DNA of 21,025 nt from a virus. The notes beneath the pieces were generated by a model. That model did not search any database. It was not told where the DNA came from and worked only from the letters and a program-made list of their open reading frames with translations. Location of the stretch: positions 1 through 21,025 of IMG/VR virus record IMGVR_UViG_3300044623_000353; one strand, given 5' to 3'. Made by a program: the position numbers and the translations under genes. Below are positions 14,002 to 20,353 of this stretch, piece by piece (the stretch's first letter is position 1; each line of letters starts with the position of its first letter).

Positions 14002-14270
14002 TGAAAATTACAAAGAATCAATTTGAAGCCTTAACTGATGCACAAATGGAATGGGCAACTGAACCGGATTGGCTAAGCCAAAAAGATAGGTTTGAAGATT
14101 CAATTTGTTGGTCACATCTGTTTATTTACTGGGTAGAAAATTATGCTTCTGCAATATTGGCTACTGAGTTTTTAAAGCAAAATAAATATGATTTTAGCAT
14201 CTCTTTTGACAATGCTGTTGGTCAATATTGCTTTACAACCAACTATCGCGGGTCATGGGTTTACGCATGA
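14001..14270 (+). CDS. Hypothetical protein of the replication region
   Basis: An 89-residue acidic, aromatic-rich protein I do not recognise (six Trp, for example DAQMEWATEPDWLSQKD). It has no membrane segment and no obvious motif; a helix is likely over residues 35-60. GAAGGTGA about 8 bases before the ATG gives a good ribosome site. The start overlaps the upstream stop (TAATG) and the end overlaps the prim-pol start (ATGA), so it is very likely a real gene produced with the primase. Function is unknown. Confidence 0.65.
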   Translation: MKITKNQFEALTDAQMEWATEPDWLSQKDRFEDSICWSHLFIYWVENYASAILATEFLKQNKYDFSISFDNAVGQYCFTTNYRGSWVYA

Positions 14271-14752
14271 ACGCCGTAGCCTATGTAGAAAAGGGTTGGT
14301 TTGTACTACCACTTAAACCACAATCTAAAGAGCCATGTAAGTTTTTAAGGCATGGTTACCTTGATGCAAGCAATGATCTAACCACTGTACAAAGATGGTT
14401 TAAAGAAGAAGATCGCAATATTGGGTTGGCTATTGTGCAATCTAACTTAGTGGTTCTTGATTTTGATATACGCAATATAGCTTCAAGAACCCTATGGGAA
14501 GATTATCGCCGGCTATGTGTTAAGTCTAATACCCATACAGTTAAAACAGATAATGGATTTCACTTCTATTATGTAGCTGATAAGGATAAGCAATTTAAAG
14601 GCAAACTAATACCAGGTATAGATATTAAACATAAGGGTTATGTGGTACTACCACCATCAATACATCCAAATGGCAGTACATACCAGGTAATCAATGATGT
14701 TGATCCAGTTGCATTACCGGCTGAACTAGAAAAGGTGATGAGTTGGAATTAG
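14267..14752 (+). CDS. Stand-alone prim-pol (bifunctional primase/polymerase N-terminal) domain
   Basis: A 161-residue protein that is essentially one archaeo-eukaryotic-primase-like prim-pol domain, able in its family to make primers and in some cases extend them. Motifs: GWFVLPLKPQSKEP near the N-terminus, VVLDFDIR with D65 and D67 (metal ligands), DNGFHFYY with H99, and GIDIKHKGYVVLPPSIHPNG (residues 117-136), the hallmark third block. Prim-pol proteins are usually fused to a helicase; no helicase is joined or visible nearby. ATG 14267 forms an ATGA overlap with the previous gene; a longer frame from 14228 lies inside that gene. It is the only replication enzyme recognised in the window. 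Confidence 0.88.
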   Translation: MNAVAYVEKGWFVLPLKPQSKEPCKFLRHGYLDASNDLTTVQRWFKEEDRNIGLAIVQSNLVVLDFDIRNIASRTLWEDYRRLCVKSNTHTVKTDNGFHFYYVADKDKQFKGKLIPGIDIKHKGYVVLPPSIHPNGSTYQVINDVDPVALPAELEKVMSWN

Positions 14753-14940
14753 TTAAATATGATAAACAATCAGGTGCTTATGTGGATGAAAAACGCAAGC
14801 ACTTTGTAAAAGCTTCCCTGATCCGCCAACACGCCAAAAAGGCTATTGGTGCTAGGCAGATCAGAGGAAGGCTATCAGCCAAAATGGTTGAAGCCTATTG
14901 GTTAGACAAGTTCAAGGAAGCGGTGAAATATGAACTATGA
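14743..14940 (+). CDS. Small basic hypothetical protein (TTG start)
   Basis: A 65-residue Lys/Arg-rich, largely helical protein (DEKRKHFVKASLIRQHAKKAIGARQIRGRLSAKMVEAYW). I do not recognise it; the charge suggests DNA or RNA contact. The only credible start is TTG 14743, with AAGG at 14732-14735 about 7 bases upstream; the next in-frame ATG would leave fewer than 20 residues. It overlaps the prim-pol stop by 10 bases and the next gene by 11 bases. The overlaps suggest it is real, but short length keeps confidence moderate. Confidence 0.55.
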   Translation: MELVKYDKQSGAYVDEKRKHFVKASLIRQHAKKAIGARQIRGRLSAKMVEAYWLDKFKEAVKYEL

Positions 14941-15223
14941 AGTACTAGGGTGGTTAATCACCATCACATTGTTTGCATTGATTGGGGTAATGCTTACGGC
15001 AACCTGGATCATTGCAGTAGAAAATGGCTACGATAAAGGTTTTAAAAGTGGCTATAAACGCGGCACATTAGATGCCAAGCAATCAAGCGTAAAGGTACAA
15101 AGAGTTACAGTGAGTAATTATCCGACAACCAACCATCCAGCGTTGCGTGCTAAACAATTACAAGAAGATAATGATTACTTAATGGAAAAGGTTGTAAGCC
15201 TTTGGGATAGGGAGAACAAATAA
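14930..15223 (+). CDS. Hypothetical membrane-anchored protein
   Basis: A 97-residue protein with one N-terminal membrane segment (about residues 6-30, LGWLITITLFALIGVMLTAT) followed by a Gly/Lys/Tyr-rich linker (GYDKGFKSGYKRG) and a polar C-terminal helix. The topology is probably N-out/C-in by the positive-inside rule. The function is not known; single-span phage proteins in early regions may tether replication or alter the host membrane. It overlaps neighbours on both sides (11 bases upstream, TAATG downstream). Confidence 0.6.
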   Translation: MNYEVLGWLITITLFALIGVMLTATWIIAVENGYDKGFKSGYKRGTLDAKQSSVKVQRVTVSNYPTTNHPALRAKQLQEDNDYLMEKVVSLWDRENK

Positions 15224-15954
15224 TGAACATGAATGATTATGTTGATGTAGCTGAGCGCATAGCCCAGTTGAAAGAGGCTTATCCGGAATCATCATTGCAA
15301 CCCTATAACCCGAATAAACCTTATGAGATTGTGCAGGTTGAAGGTAAAAGTTATGTGGTTTATACAGCCGCCTGTTACCGCGATCCACATGATGTTCGCC
15401 CTGGGGTAGCCGTTGCCTGGGAACAAATCCCAGGTAAAGGCATGACCGCTGGTAGTGAACTTATGATATGTGAAACCAGTGCATGGGGTAGAGCGATAGT
15501 TGCGGCTATGAAAACTGCAACCAAGCGCGTTGCATCTAAGCAAGAAGTGATAGCGGCTCAGGCTAGGCAAACATGGGCAGTTACACCAACTGAGAAGTTG
15601 GATCAAGATTTATTAGCTAGGCCAGTTACGGAAGAACCCGTTAAAGCAATTTATGGTAGGCCTGGCAGTAAATCAGCATTGATGGAAAGGATTATGCGCC
15701 ATCAGTTTGTAGAGGAATCAAAGCCTGATGTTGATCCAGTACCAATGAGTTTAGAACAGGTAGTTGATGCAGTTGCATCAGATGTACCTGCAATTCAGTA
15801 TTGTGAACATGGTCAAATGATTCTTAAACAGGGAATTGCAAAGGGTCGTGGCACGCCGTATTACGGATACACATGCCCTAAAGGTTGTCCGGCTAAGTGG
15901 GCAACCATGAGCAAAGACGGCAAGTGGTTCTACCCTGGGGCAAGCAATGGGTGA
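15223..15954 (+). CDS. ERF-like single-strand annealing/recombination protein
   Basis: A 243-residue protein resembling an actinophage family near the ERF/Sak-type annealing proteins. Residues 5-115 carry DVAERIAQLKEAYPESSLQPY, then YTAACYRDPHDVRPGVAVAWE and E84TSAWGRAIVAAM, similar in layout to the ERF 'ET...R.A' core. A variable linker follows. The C-terminus (C194, H196, C218, C222 in YCEHGQM...YTCPKGC) looks like a zinc-binding module for DNA or partner contact. GGGAGAAC precedes ATG 15223. The next genes include a PD-(D/E)XK nuclease-like protein, so the two may form a recombination pair. ERF membership is from resemblance and needs profile confirmation. Confidence 0.6.
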   Translation: MNMNDYVDVAERIAQLKEAYPESSLQPYNPNKPYEIVQVEGKSYVVYTAACYRDPHDVRPGVAVAWEQIPGKGMTAGSELMICETSAWGRAIVAAMKTATKRVASKQEVIAAQARQTWAVTPTEKLDQDLLARPVTEEPVKAIYGRPGSKSALMERIMRHQFVEESKPDVDPVPMSLEQVVDAVASDVPAIQYCEHGQMILKQGIAKGRGTPYYGYTCPKGCPAKWATMSKDGKWFYPGASNG

Positions 15955-16126
15955 TATGGAAATGATTGATAAACATGGGGTCAAAGCTACATTCACTGAT
16001 GCAGGTGTTGAATTAGATATTGTGCCATTTGATCAGTGTTGCCAATTTTGCAATGATCCACGCATATTAAGTCAAGATGGTTTGCGTAAATGTGTGGGTT
16101 GTGGGTGTAACAATGACACAGTTTGA
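15947..16126 (+). CDS. Small zinc-ribbon-like protein
   Basis: A 59-residue protein below a 60-residue cutoff. Its C-terminal half has CCQFC and CVGCGC, which could form a compact four- or five-Cys metal site. ATG 15947 has GGGG about 6-7 bases upstream; ATG 15956 is an alternative in the same frame. It overlaps the ERF-like stop by 8 bases and the nuclease-like gene by 14 bases. It may be a DNA-binding accessory of those two, which is inference from position. Confidence 0.6.
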   Translation: MGDMEMIDKHGVKATFTDAGVELDIVPFDQCCQFCNDPRILSQDGLRKCVGCGCNNDTV

Positions 16127-16616
16127 TTACATGGCATCATTTCATAAAGGTCATAAATACAATGAGTATGTAGCTGAGGTATTACAAAGCTTTGGTGTAC
16201 CCAATGTATCTGTACCTGAACTATGGGATGCCAGTAATGCCCAGGAAAGATTAGATAAAACACTGAATGAAAAGGATGTGTTGGTGGATGATCTGATACT
16301 TGAAGTTAAAAGCCGTAATTTAAGCTTTAGATCAGGTTATGACTTTCCGTATGATCAGGTGATGGTTGATACAGTTAGTGGGTTTGATGCGAAAGTAGTC
16401 AAGCCCTGGGCTTATGTCATTGTGAGCCAAATCACAGAAGGTATGTTTGTTATTCCAACAGCTACTAAACAATATTGGACAATAAGAAGTTACCATGATG
16501 TTGATCGGGATATACAAGATAGGTTCTACATGACCAGTAGAAGGCATTGCAGGCCATTTGTAGAAATGGTTGATCTGTTATTGGAAAGAGCGCATGAACG
16601 AACCAATCAGATGTGA
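16113..16616 (+). CDS. PD-(D/E)XK nuclease-like protein
   Basis: A 167-residue protein with the layout of a small PD-(D/E)XK nuclease: an N-terminal helix with K12-x2-K15-YNE18-YVAEVLQSFGVPN, then DVLVDDLILEVKSR with a candidate metal-binding D59/D60 and the core E64-V-K66. Beta strands follow (AYVIVSQITEGMFVIPT). The family includes recombination exonucleases, Holliday junction resolvases and restriction-type enzymes; which applies is not clear. Placed directly after the ERF-like gene, it is a plausible exonuclease or resolvase partner. ATG 16113 is chosen; a longer frame from 16077 lies within the upstream gene. The upstream ribosome site is weak, so coupling is likely. Confidence 0.6.
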   Translation: MTQFDYMASFHKGHKYNEYVAEVLQSFGVPNVSVPELWDASNAQERLDKTLNEKDVLVDDLILEVKSRNLSFRSGYDFPYDQVMVDTVSGFDAKVVKPWAYVIVSQITEGMFVIPTATKQYWTIRSYHDVDRDIQDRFYMTSRRHCRPFVEMVDLLLERAHERTNQM

Positions 16617-16698
16617 TCAATGTGGTTCATGGATTATGAGAGATGATCCGTGCCTTACATGTAAGTTATTGGATAAAGCCAAACACGCCGGTTATTAG
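16594..16698 (+). CDS. 34-residue zinc-ribbon microprotein
   Basis: ATG 16594 to TAG 16698 encodes MNEPIRCDQCGSWIMRDDP and onward with a second CLTC pair, giving a clean CxxC-x12-CxxC zinc-knuckle pattern. GGAAAGAG lies 4-5 bases upstream. It overlaps the nuclease-like gene by 23 bases in another frame. The regular Cys spacing and good ribosome site make it likely real despite its size. It may help DNA binding; no firm role is known. Confidence 0.6.
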   Translation: MNEPIRCDQCGSWIMRDDPCLTCKLLDKAKHAGY

Positions 16699-16721
16699 AC
16701 TAAATTTGAAAGTTGGTGTTT

Positions 16722-17240
16722 ATGTTGTATCTTTTATCCCAGGGGGCTAAACGAAACTCAGTTATACAGGGTATTCAATTGCCATCTTCTCAGCCAACTC
16801 AGGCATCCAGCCGTGGGGGGGGTTTGGGGGGGGCATCACAAAATCTAGTTACCAGGGTATCCAATAAAAAACTAAAAACAGTTATATTGGTTTTAATAAT
16901 ATTATTGATAAATATTAAACCCGCTTTTGGGTTACCCCACTATAAGCCAAATCATTACAAGCAATATATTTACATTAGTTTGAAATACGATATTGAACAG
17001 ACCTATTGCCTAATTGAGCTATATCACCATGAAAGCCGGTTTAACCCCAAAGCGCGTAACGGTAGTCATTATGGGATTCCACAGGGCAGATCAGAATATT
17101 TAAAAACAGTGGGTGGCATAGAACAAATTGAATGGGGAAAGCGTTATATTGGCCACCGGTATGGCTGGATAGATGAAAAGGCCGGAATACCTGATGCTTG
17201 CAAGGCATTACAACATTGGGCTACGAAGGGATGGCATTGA
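16722..17240 (+). CDS. SLT-type lytic transglycosylase-like protein with membrane/signal segment
   Basis: A 172-residue protein (if started at ATG 16722). The C-terminal half carries an SLT/lysozyme-like core: LIELYHHE104SRFNPKARNGSHYGIPQG, where E104 is the candidate catalytic acid and SRFNPKA...GIPQ matches the 'ES.FNP.A...G..Q' pattern, plus ALQHWATKGW at the end. Residues 50-70 (KKLKTVILVLIILLINIKPAFG) form a signal-peptide or signal-anchor segment, implying export to the wall. Residues 1-49 are low-complexity and include a Gly run coded by two G8 tracts. The start is uncertain: no good ribosome site is seen. It lies away from the M15 endolysin, so it may serve entry or a second lysis route. 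Confidence 0.6.
   Translation: MLYLLSQGAKRNSVIQGIQLPSSQPTQASSRGGGLGGASQNLVTRVSNKKLKTVILVLIILLINIKPAFGLPHYKPNHYKQYIYISLKYDIEQTYCLIELYHHESRFNPKARNGSHYGIPQGRSEYLKTVGGIEQIEWGKRYIGHRYGWIDEKAGIPDACKALQHWATKGWH
16815..16833 (+). repeat. Paired homopolymer G8-TTT-G8
   Basis: Two runs of eight G (16815-16822 and 16826-16833) separated by TTT, inside the N-terminal region of the transglycosylase gene. This is highly unusual in an AT-rich phage. Runs of this length are prone to slippage in replication and sequencing and could form G-quadruplex structure. A change of one base in either run would shift the reading frame. Confidence 0.85.
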
Positions 17241-17971
17241 AAGATACTGAAAAAATTACAATTGGGGTTACATCACCCGGGTTTGTAGTAACAGACTTTA
17301 TGACTAGCATTTTAGATGTGGCTAGATCACAAAAACAGTTAGGGCAGTTTATTAGCCTACAAGGATCAGGTGTTATCAGTAGGTTACGCAATCAGATTGT
17401 TGCAACCTTCTTAGAAAAAACCACAGATGATTGGCTATTACAGATAGATACAGATCAGAGATTTACTGTTGATCACTTTAAGAAGTTAGTAGCCGCGGCA
17501 GATAAGGACAAGCGGCCTATTGTGTCAGGTGTGGTGCATGGTGGTTGGGATGTGGGTGAGCTGTATTTAGAGCCAGTGCCTTGCATCTTTAAGTTAGGTA
17601 CAGATAATGGATTGTATGCAGTACATGATTATGAAGAAGATAGCATCATTGAAGTAGATGCCGCTGGCACAGGTGCAATCATTGTGCATAGGTCAGTGTT
17701 TGAAAGGTTTGTAAAAGAAGCTGATGATACACATCAGGGTAGTAAGTGGTGCTTCTACCAGGATATGCCATTGCATAAAGAGTGGGTGGGTGAAGATTTG
17801 TTGTGGTGCATTAGAGCTAAGAGCTTTGGGTATAAACTATATGCACACACCGGCGTACAGATGGATCATCAGCGCAAGATGTGGATAGGTGCTAAACAGC
17901 ACAAAGACTTTGCACGCTTTAGGCGTGCAAGATTACAGAGTGAGGAACAGATTAATGGCAATAATAAATAG
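17231..17971 (+). CDS. GT-A type glycosyltransferase
   Basis: A 246-residue predicted glycosyltransferase, the second of the window. The N-terminal ITIGVTSPGFVV starts the GT-A fold; WLLQIDTDQRF (D73-x-D75) is the DXD metal-binding motif; PIVSGVVHGGWD lies in the middle; WVGEDLLWCIRAKSFGYKLYAHTGVQMDH carries the candidate ED catalytic pair and a late His, as in GT2-like enzymes. Start is ATG 17231 or TTG 17237; GAAGGG at 17225-17230 is better spaced for the TTG, which would give a TTGA overlap with the upstream stop. It is not similar enough by eye to the 10936 enzyme to be a recent duplicate. The acceptor is unknown. Confidence 0.75.
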   Translation: MALKDTEKITIGVTSPGFVVTDFMTSILDVARSQKQLGQFISLQGSGVISRLRNQIVATFLEKTTDDWLLQIDTDQRFTVDHFKKLVAAADKDKRPIVSGVVHGGWDVGELYLEPVPCIFKLGTDNGLYAVHDYEEDSIIEVDAAGTGAIIVHRSVFERFVKEADDTHQGSKWCFYQDMPLHKEWVGEDLLWCIRAKSFGYKLYAHTGVQMDHQRKMWIGAKQHKDFARFRRARLQSEEQINGNNK

Positions 17972-18212
17972 TCAGGTAGCAGTAACTACAACAAGTCAAT
18001 CAATAATCAGCGTGGATAATGTACAAAGAGATGTACTGTTACATGCTAAACATGCAGTGTACATTGGCAATAGTGGTGTGACATCAAGCAATGGTTACCT
18101 AATGGACAATGGTGATGAAGTTAGGTTGTCATTAACAGAGGGTGAAGATTTGTGGGCTGTAAGTGGTTCAGGTACAGGCACGCTTCATGTGTTGGTAAGT
18201 AAGGTAGATTAA
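17955..18212 (+). CDS. Small beta-rich, virion-type protein
   Basis: An 85-residue protein, almost all short beta strands: VAVTTTSQSIISVDN, HAVYIGNSGVTSSNGYLMDNGDEVRLSLTEGEDLWAVSGSGTGTLHVLVSKV. The 'VYIGNSGVT..NGY' to 'GEDLWAVS' pattern recurs in small proteins of many tailed phages, which from memory are thought to be virion-associated or decoration-like; I cannot confirm that here. ATG 17955 has GAGGA about 8 bases upstream and overlaps the glycosyltransferase 3' end by 17 bases; a longer frame from 17889 is not needed. It is the last gene before the non-coding candidate cos region. Confidence 0.7.
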   Translation: MAIINSQVAVTTTSQSIISVDNVQRDVLLHAKHAVYIGNSGVTSSNGYLMDNGDEVRLSLTEGEDLWAVSGSGTGTLHVLVSKVD

Positions 18213-18321
18213 ATAAAAATGGCCGTTTTTTCCTATTTTGAGCGTGTGCACAATACGCCGCCGTGCAGGTTTTCTCTCTCCCCGGCGCATCCAAAATTGT
18301 GCAGAAAAAAACTAATTAAAA
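18213..18321. other. Structured non-coding region, candidate cos (packaging) site
   Basis: A 109-base gap between the small beta-rich gene and HNH endonuclease, locally GC-rich in its centre. TGCACAAT (18247-18254) pairs with ATTGTGCA (18296-18303), enclosing CGCCG (18256-18260) and CGGCG (18283-18287), so the arms are nested. A pyrimidine tract and CCCCGGCGCAT (18280-18290) lie within. It sits immediately upstream of HNH, small and large terminase, where cos sites of HK97-like phages are found. A weak A5/T5 hairpin with a T run (18215-18231) could also act as a terminator at the 5' edge. Cutting position and overhang are not determinable from sequence. Confidence 0.45.
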
Positions 18322-18582
18322 ATGAAAACTTTAAAAAGTAGAAAATATAATGGGAACTATAAGAAAATCAGAGAAATTGTTTTGGCTCAAAAACCAAAAT
18401 GTTTTTACTGTAAAAAGGCTGTCGCAACCACACTAGACCATGAACCACCCATTGATTCCTTTCCGTCACCGGAACTTTGGGTGGGTTCATTAAGGCCAGC
18501 ATGTTCAAGCTGTAACTATTCAAGGGGTGCAAAATATGGAAATGCAAAACGCAAAGCAATTAAAAATAGTCGCAAGTGGTAA
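18322..18582 (+). CDS. HNH endonuclease (packaging-associated)
   Basis: An 86-residue HNH nuclease. C27-x2-C30 and C61-x2-C64 form a structural zinc site, TTLDHEPP (D39-H40) supplies the first His pair of the beta-beta-alpha-metal motif, and N65 follows the last Cys in SCNYSRGAK. HNH proteins beside the terminase genes of HK97-like phages are known to help terminase cut cos DNA, and this gene order (HNH, small, large terminase, portal) matches. It is short, with only a basic N-terminal helix besides the catalytic core. The small terminase starts inside its 3' end. Confidence 0.88.
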   Translation: MKTLKSRKYNGNYKKIREIVLAQKPKCFYCKKAVATTLDHEPPIDSFPSPELWVGSLRPACSSCNYSRGAKYGNAKRKAIKNSRKW

Positions 18583-18808
18583 GCCTAAAAAAAAGTTAGG
18601 CCGGCACACTTCCGCTATGGTCAAATCATTGCAAGGCCGTAATGATATTGATGATGTTAAGCGTGAAATGTTATTAGGTTTAGCACGCGCCTGGGATCGT
18701 ATTGAAGAATCCGGTAAAGGTGGCCATACCATTCCATCCATATCTAAAGAGTTGCGTGAGATATGGGATTCATGTGCATTACCTGATGAGGATGATATAT
18801 TTGAATAA
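18536..18808 (+). CDS. Terminase small subunit
   Basis: A 90-residue, mainly helical protein with a basic N-terminal segment (QLKIVASGKPKKKLGRHTSAMVKSL) followed by helices (DDVKREMLLGLARAWDRIEESG) and an acidic C-terminus (LPDEDDIFE). This composition and the place between HNH and large terminase fit the DNA-recognition subunit that marks the packaging site. ATG 18536 has AAGGGG at 18522-18527, eight bases upstream; a GTG at 18527 is not preferred. It overlaps the HNH gene by 47 bases and the large terminase start by 8-17 bases, a tightly coupled packaging operon. Confidence 0.75.
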   Translation: MEMQNAKQLKIVASGKPKKKLGRHTSAMVKSLQGRNDIDDVKREMLLGLARAWDRIEESGKGGHTIPSISKELREIWDSCALPDEDDIFE

Positions 18809-20207
18809 ATCCTTATGTACGCCTAGATGGGCATCATTAAGAGATGAAGCATGTGAAACAGATGGCGATAAATTAGCCCAGGTAGCAAAATTATTAGGCT
18901 TTGATTTGTTTGATTGGCAACGCTATGTAGCTGATGTAGGTTTAGAAAAAGATTCAACTGGGTTGTACAAGTACAGGTCTGTATGCGCTCAGGTAGGTCG
19001 CCAAAACGGAAAAAGCAAACTTATTGAAACGCGTATTGCTTATGAACTATTACAACCTAAAAGACATGTTGCCTATACAGCTCAAGATCGTAATATGGCT
19101 AAAGGTAAATGGGAAGAACATTTACTAAGTTTTCAGATGTCGCCTAAGTTTGCTAAACGCATTGCTAGGGTATCAAGGGTTAATGGCAGTGAAAAGATAT
19201 ACATGCGTAATGGCTCAACTTATGGAATTGTTACACCTAATGATAAAGGTGCACGCGGCCTAAGTTTAAATCTTATGGTTATTGATGAAGCATTAACCCA
19301 TCCACTATCACTTATAGCTAACTTACAGCCAACCCTTGCAACTAAACGCAATGGTCAATTATGGATTTTATCTAATGCCGGCAGGCCTGGAGAATCAGAG
19401 TTATTAGAACATTACCGGGAGATAGGCCACCGCGAAATAGCCGAACCACAAAACAAACTGGCATGGTTTGAATGGTGTCCATCAACAGATGACTTTGATT
19501 ATATGGATCAAGAAGTGTGGTATCAGGCTATACCTTCATTGCATGAAGAAAAGGGTGTATTGCTAGATGCAGTAAAAGAAGCCGCTACAACTAACAGCCC
19601 TGAGATATTTACAAAAGAATGGTTAAATGTTTGGCCATCAAGGGATGCAGTACAGGTGATCAATACTGAATTGTGGGATTCTTTAGCTAGAACAGATATT
19701 GCAGTAGGCAATCAAATTGTGTTTGGCGTGGATATATCGCGTGAGCGTGATAAGGCTTCTATTGGTGCATCAGGCTTAGTAAGAGATTTTACGCCGGTTG
19801 AGTTGATTGAATGTAAAGAAGGCACATCATGGGTATTACCACGCCTAGTTGAGTTATGTAAGAGATATAACACAAAGGTAGTAATTGATACTGGATCACC
19901 AGCGGCTTCACTTATAGCTGAACTGGAAAAGGAAAACATAGGCGTTATGTCTATCCACTTGCGTGATTACGCTATGGCATGTTGTTCATTTTATGATGCA
20001 GTACAAGCTAAAACTATATGCCACCTGGATGATCCCAATTTAAAGACAGCTATTATGGGTTCAACTAAACGGTCATTGGGTGATTCCTGGGCATGGAATC
20101 GCCAAAGCACAACTAACATCACGCCACTTGTAGCGGTTACGCTGGCACGCTATGGTGTAGTAACAAAAATAGAAGATCAGCCCGTTGCAAGGAGTAAAAT
20201 CTACTAA
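18792..20207 (+). CDS. Terminase large subunit
   Basis: The packaging motor and nuclease, about 471 residues. The ATPase domain shows AQVGRQNGKSK with the Walker A motif (G69-R-Q-N-G-K-S75), Walker B LMVIDEA (161-167) and the LSNAG coupling motif. The nuclease domain shows FGVDISRERDKASIG and VVIDTGSPAAS, with acidic residues suited to an RNase H-like metal site. Start choices are ATG 18786, ATG 18792 and TTG 18801; GAGGA at 18788-18792 is best spaced for the TTG. The long frame from 18702 lies inside small terminase and is not credible. The stop overlaps the next start (TAATG). Confidence 0.93.
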   Translation: MIYLNKSLCTPRWASLRDEACETDGDKLAQVAKLLGFDLFDWQRYVADVGLEKDSTGLYKYRSVCAQVGRQNGKSKLIETRIAYELLQPKRHVAYTAQDRNMAKGKWEEHLLSFQMSPKFAKRIARVSRVNGSEKIYMRNGSTYGIVTPNDKGARGLSLNLMVIDEALTHPLSLIANLQPTLATKRNGQLWILSNAGRPGESELLEHYREIGHREIAEPQNKLAWFEWCPSTDDFDYMDQEVWYQAIPSLHEEKGVLLDAVKEAATTNSPEIFTKEWLNVWPSRDAVQVINTELWDSLARTDIAVGNQIVFGVDISRERDKASIGASGLVRDFTPVELIECKEGTSWVLPRLVELCKRYNTKVVIDTGSPAASLIAELEKENIGVMSIHLRDYAMACCSFYDAVQAKTICHLDDPNLKTAIMGSTKRSLGDSWAWNRQSTTNITPLVAVTLARYGVVTKIEDQPVARSKIY

Positions 20208-20353
20208 TGAAATACATACCATCAGTTTTACAAGTAATAGGTTCTTTACTAATAGTTGCAGGTGTCGCAACAATTAGCCCACTAATCGCGGTAATATTAT
20301 CAGGTGCATTTTTAGTTTTATTTGGAATTGCTTTGGAAAACAGAGGTAAATAA
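20207..20353 (+). CDS. 48-residue membrane protein between terminase and portal
   Basis: A very short protein with two adjoining hydrophobic stretches (about residues 4-26 and 28-43, including SLLIVAGVATISPLIAVIL and GAFLVLFGIAL) and a charged ENRGK end. It starts in a TAATG overlap with large terminase and ends in a TAATG overlap with portal, so it is placed exactly as a translated link. The role is not known; a second holin-type or membrane-docking role would be guesswork. Confidence 0.65.
   Translation: MKYIPSVLQVIGSLLIVAGVATISPLIAVILSGAFLVLFGIALENRGK

Noticed and set aside
18215-18231. Intrinsic terminator AAAAATGGCCGTTTTT
   Set aside because: Stem is only A-T pairs plus one wobble around a 4-base loop; too weak to list separately, though noted in the candidate cos region.
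18702-18791. Longer N-terminus for large terminase
   Set aside because: It runs inside the small terminase gene, has no family similarity, and good starts exist at 18792 or 18801.
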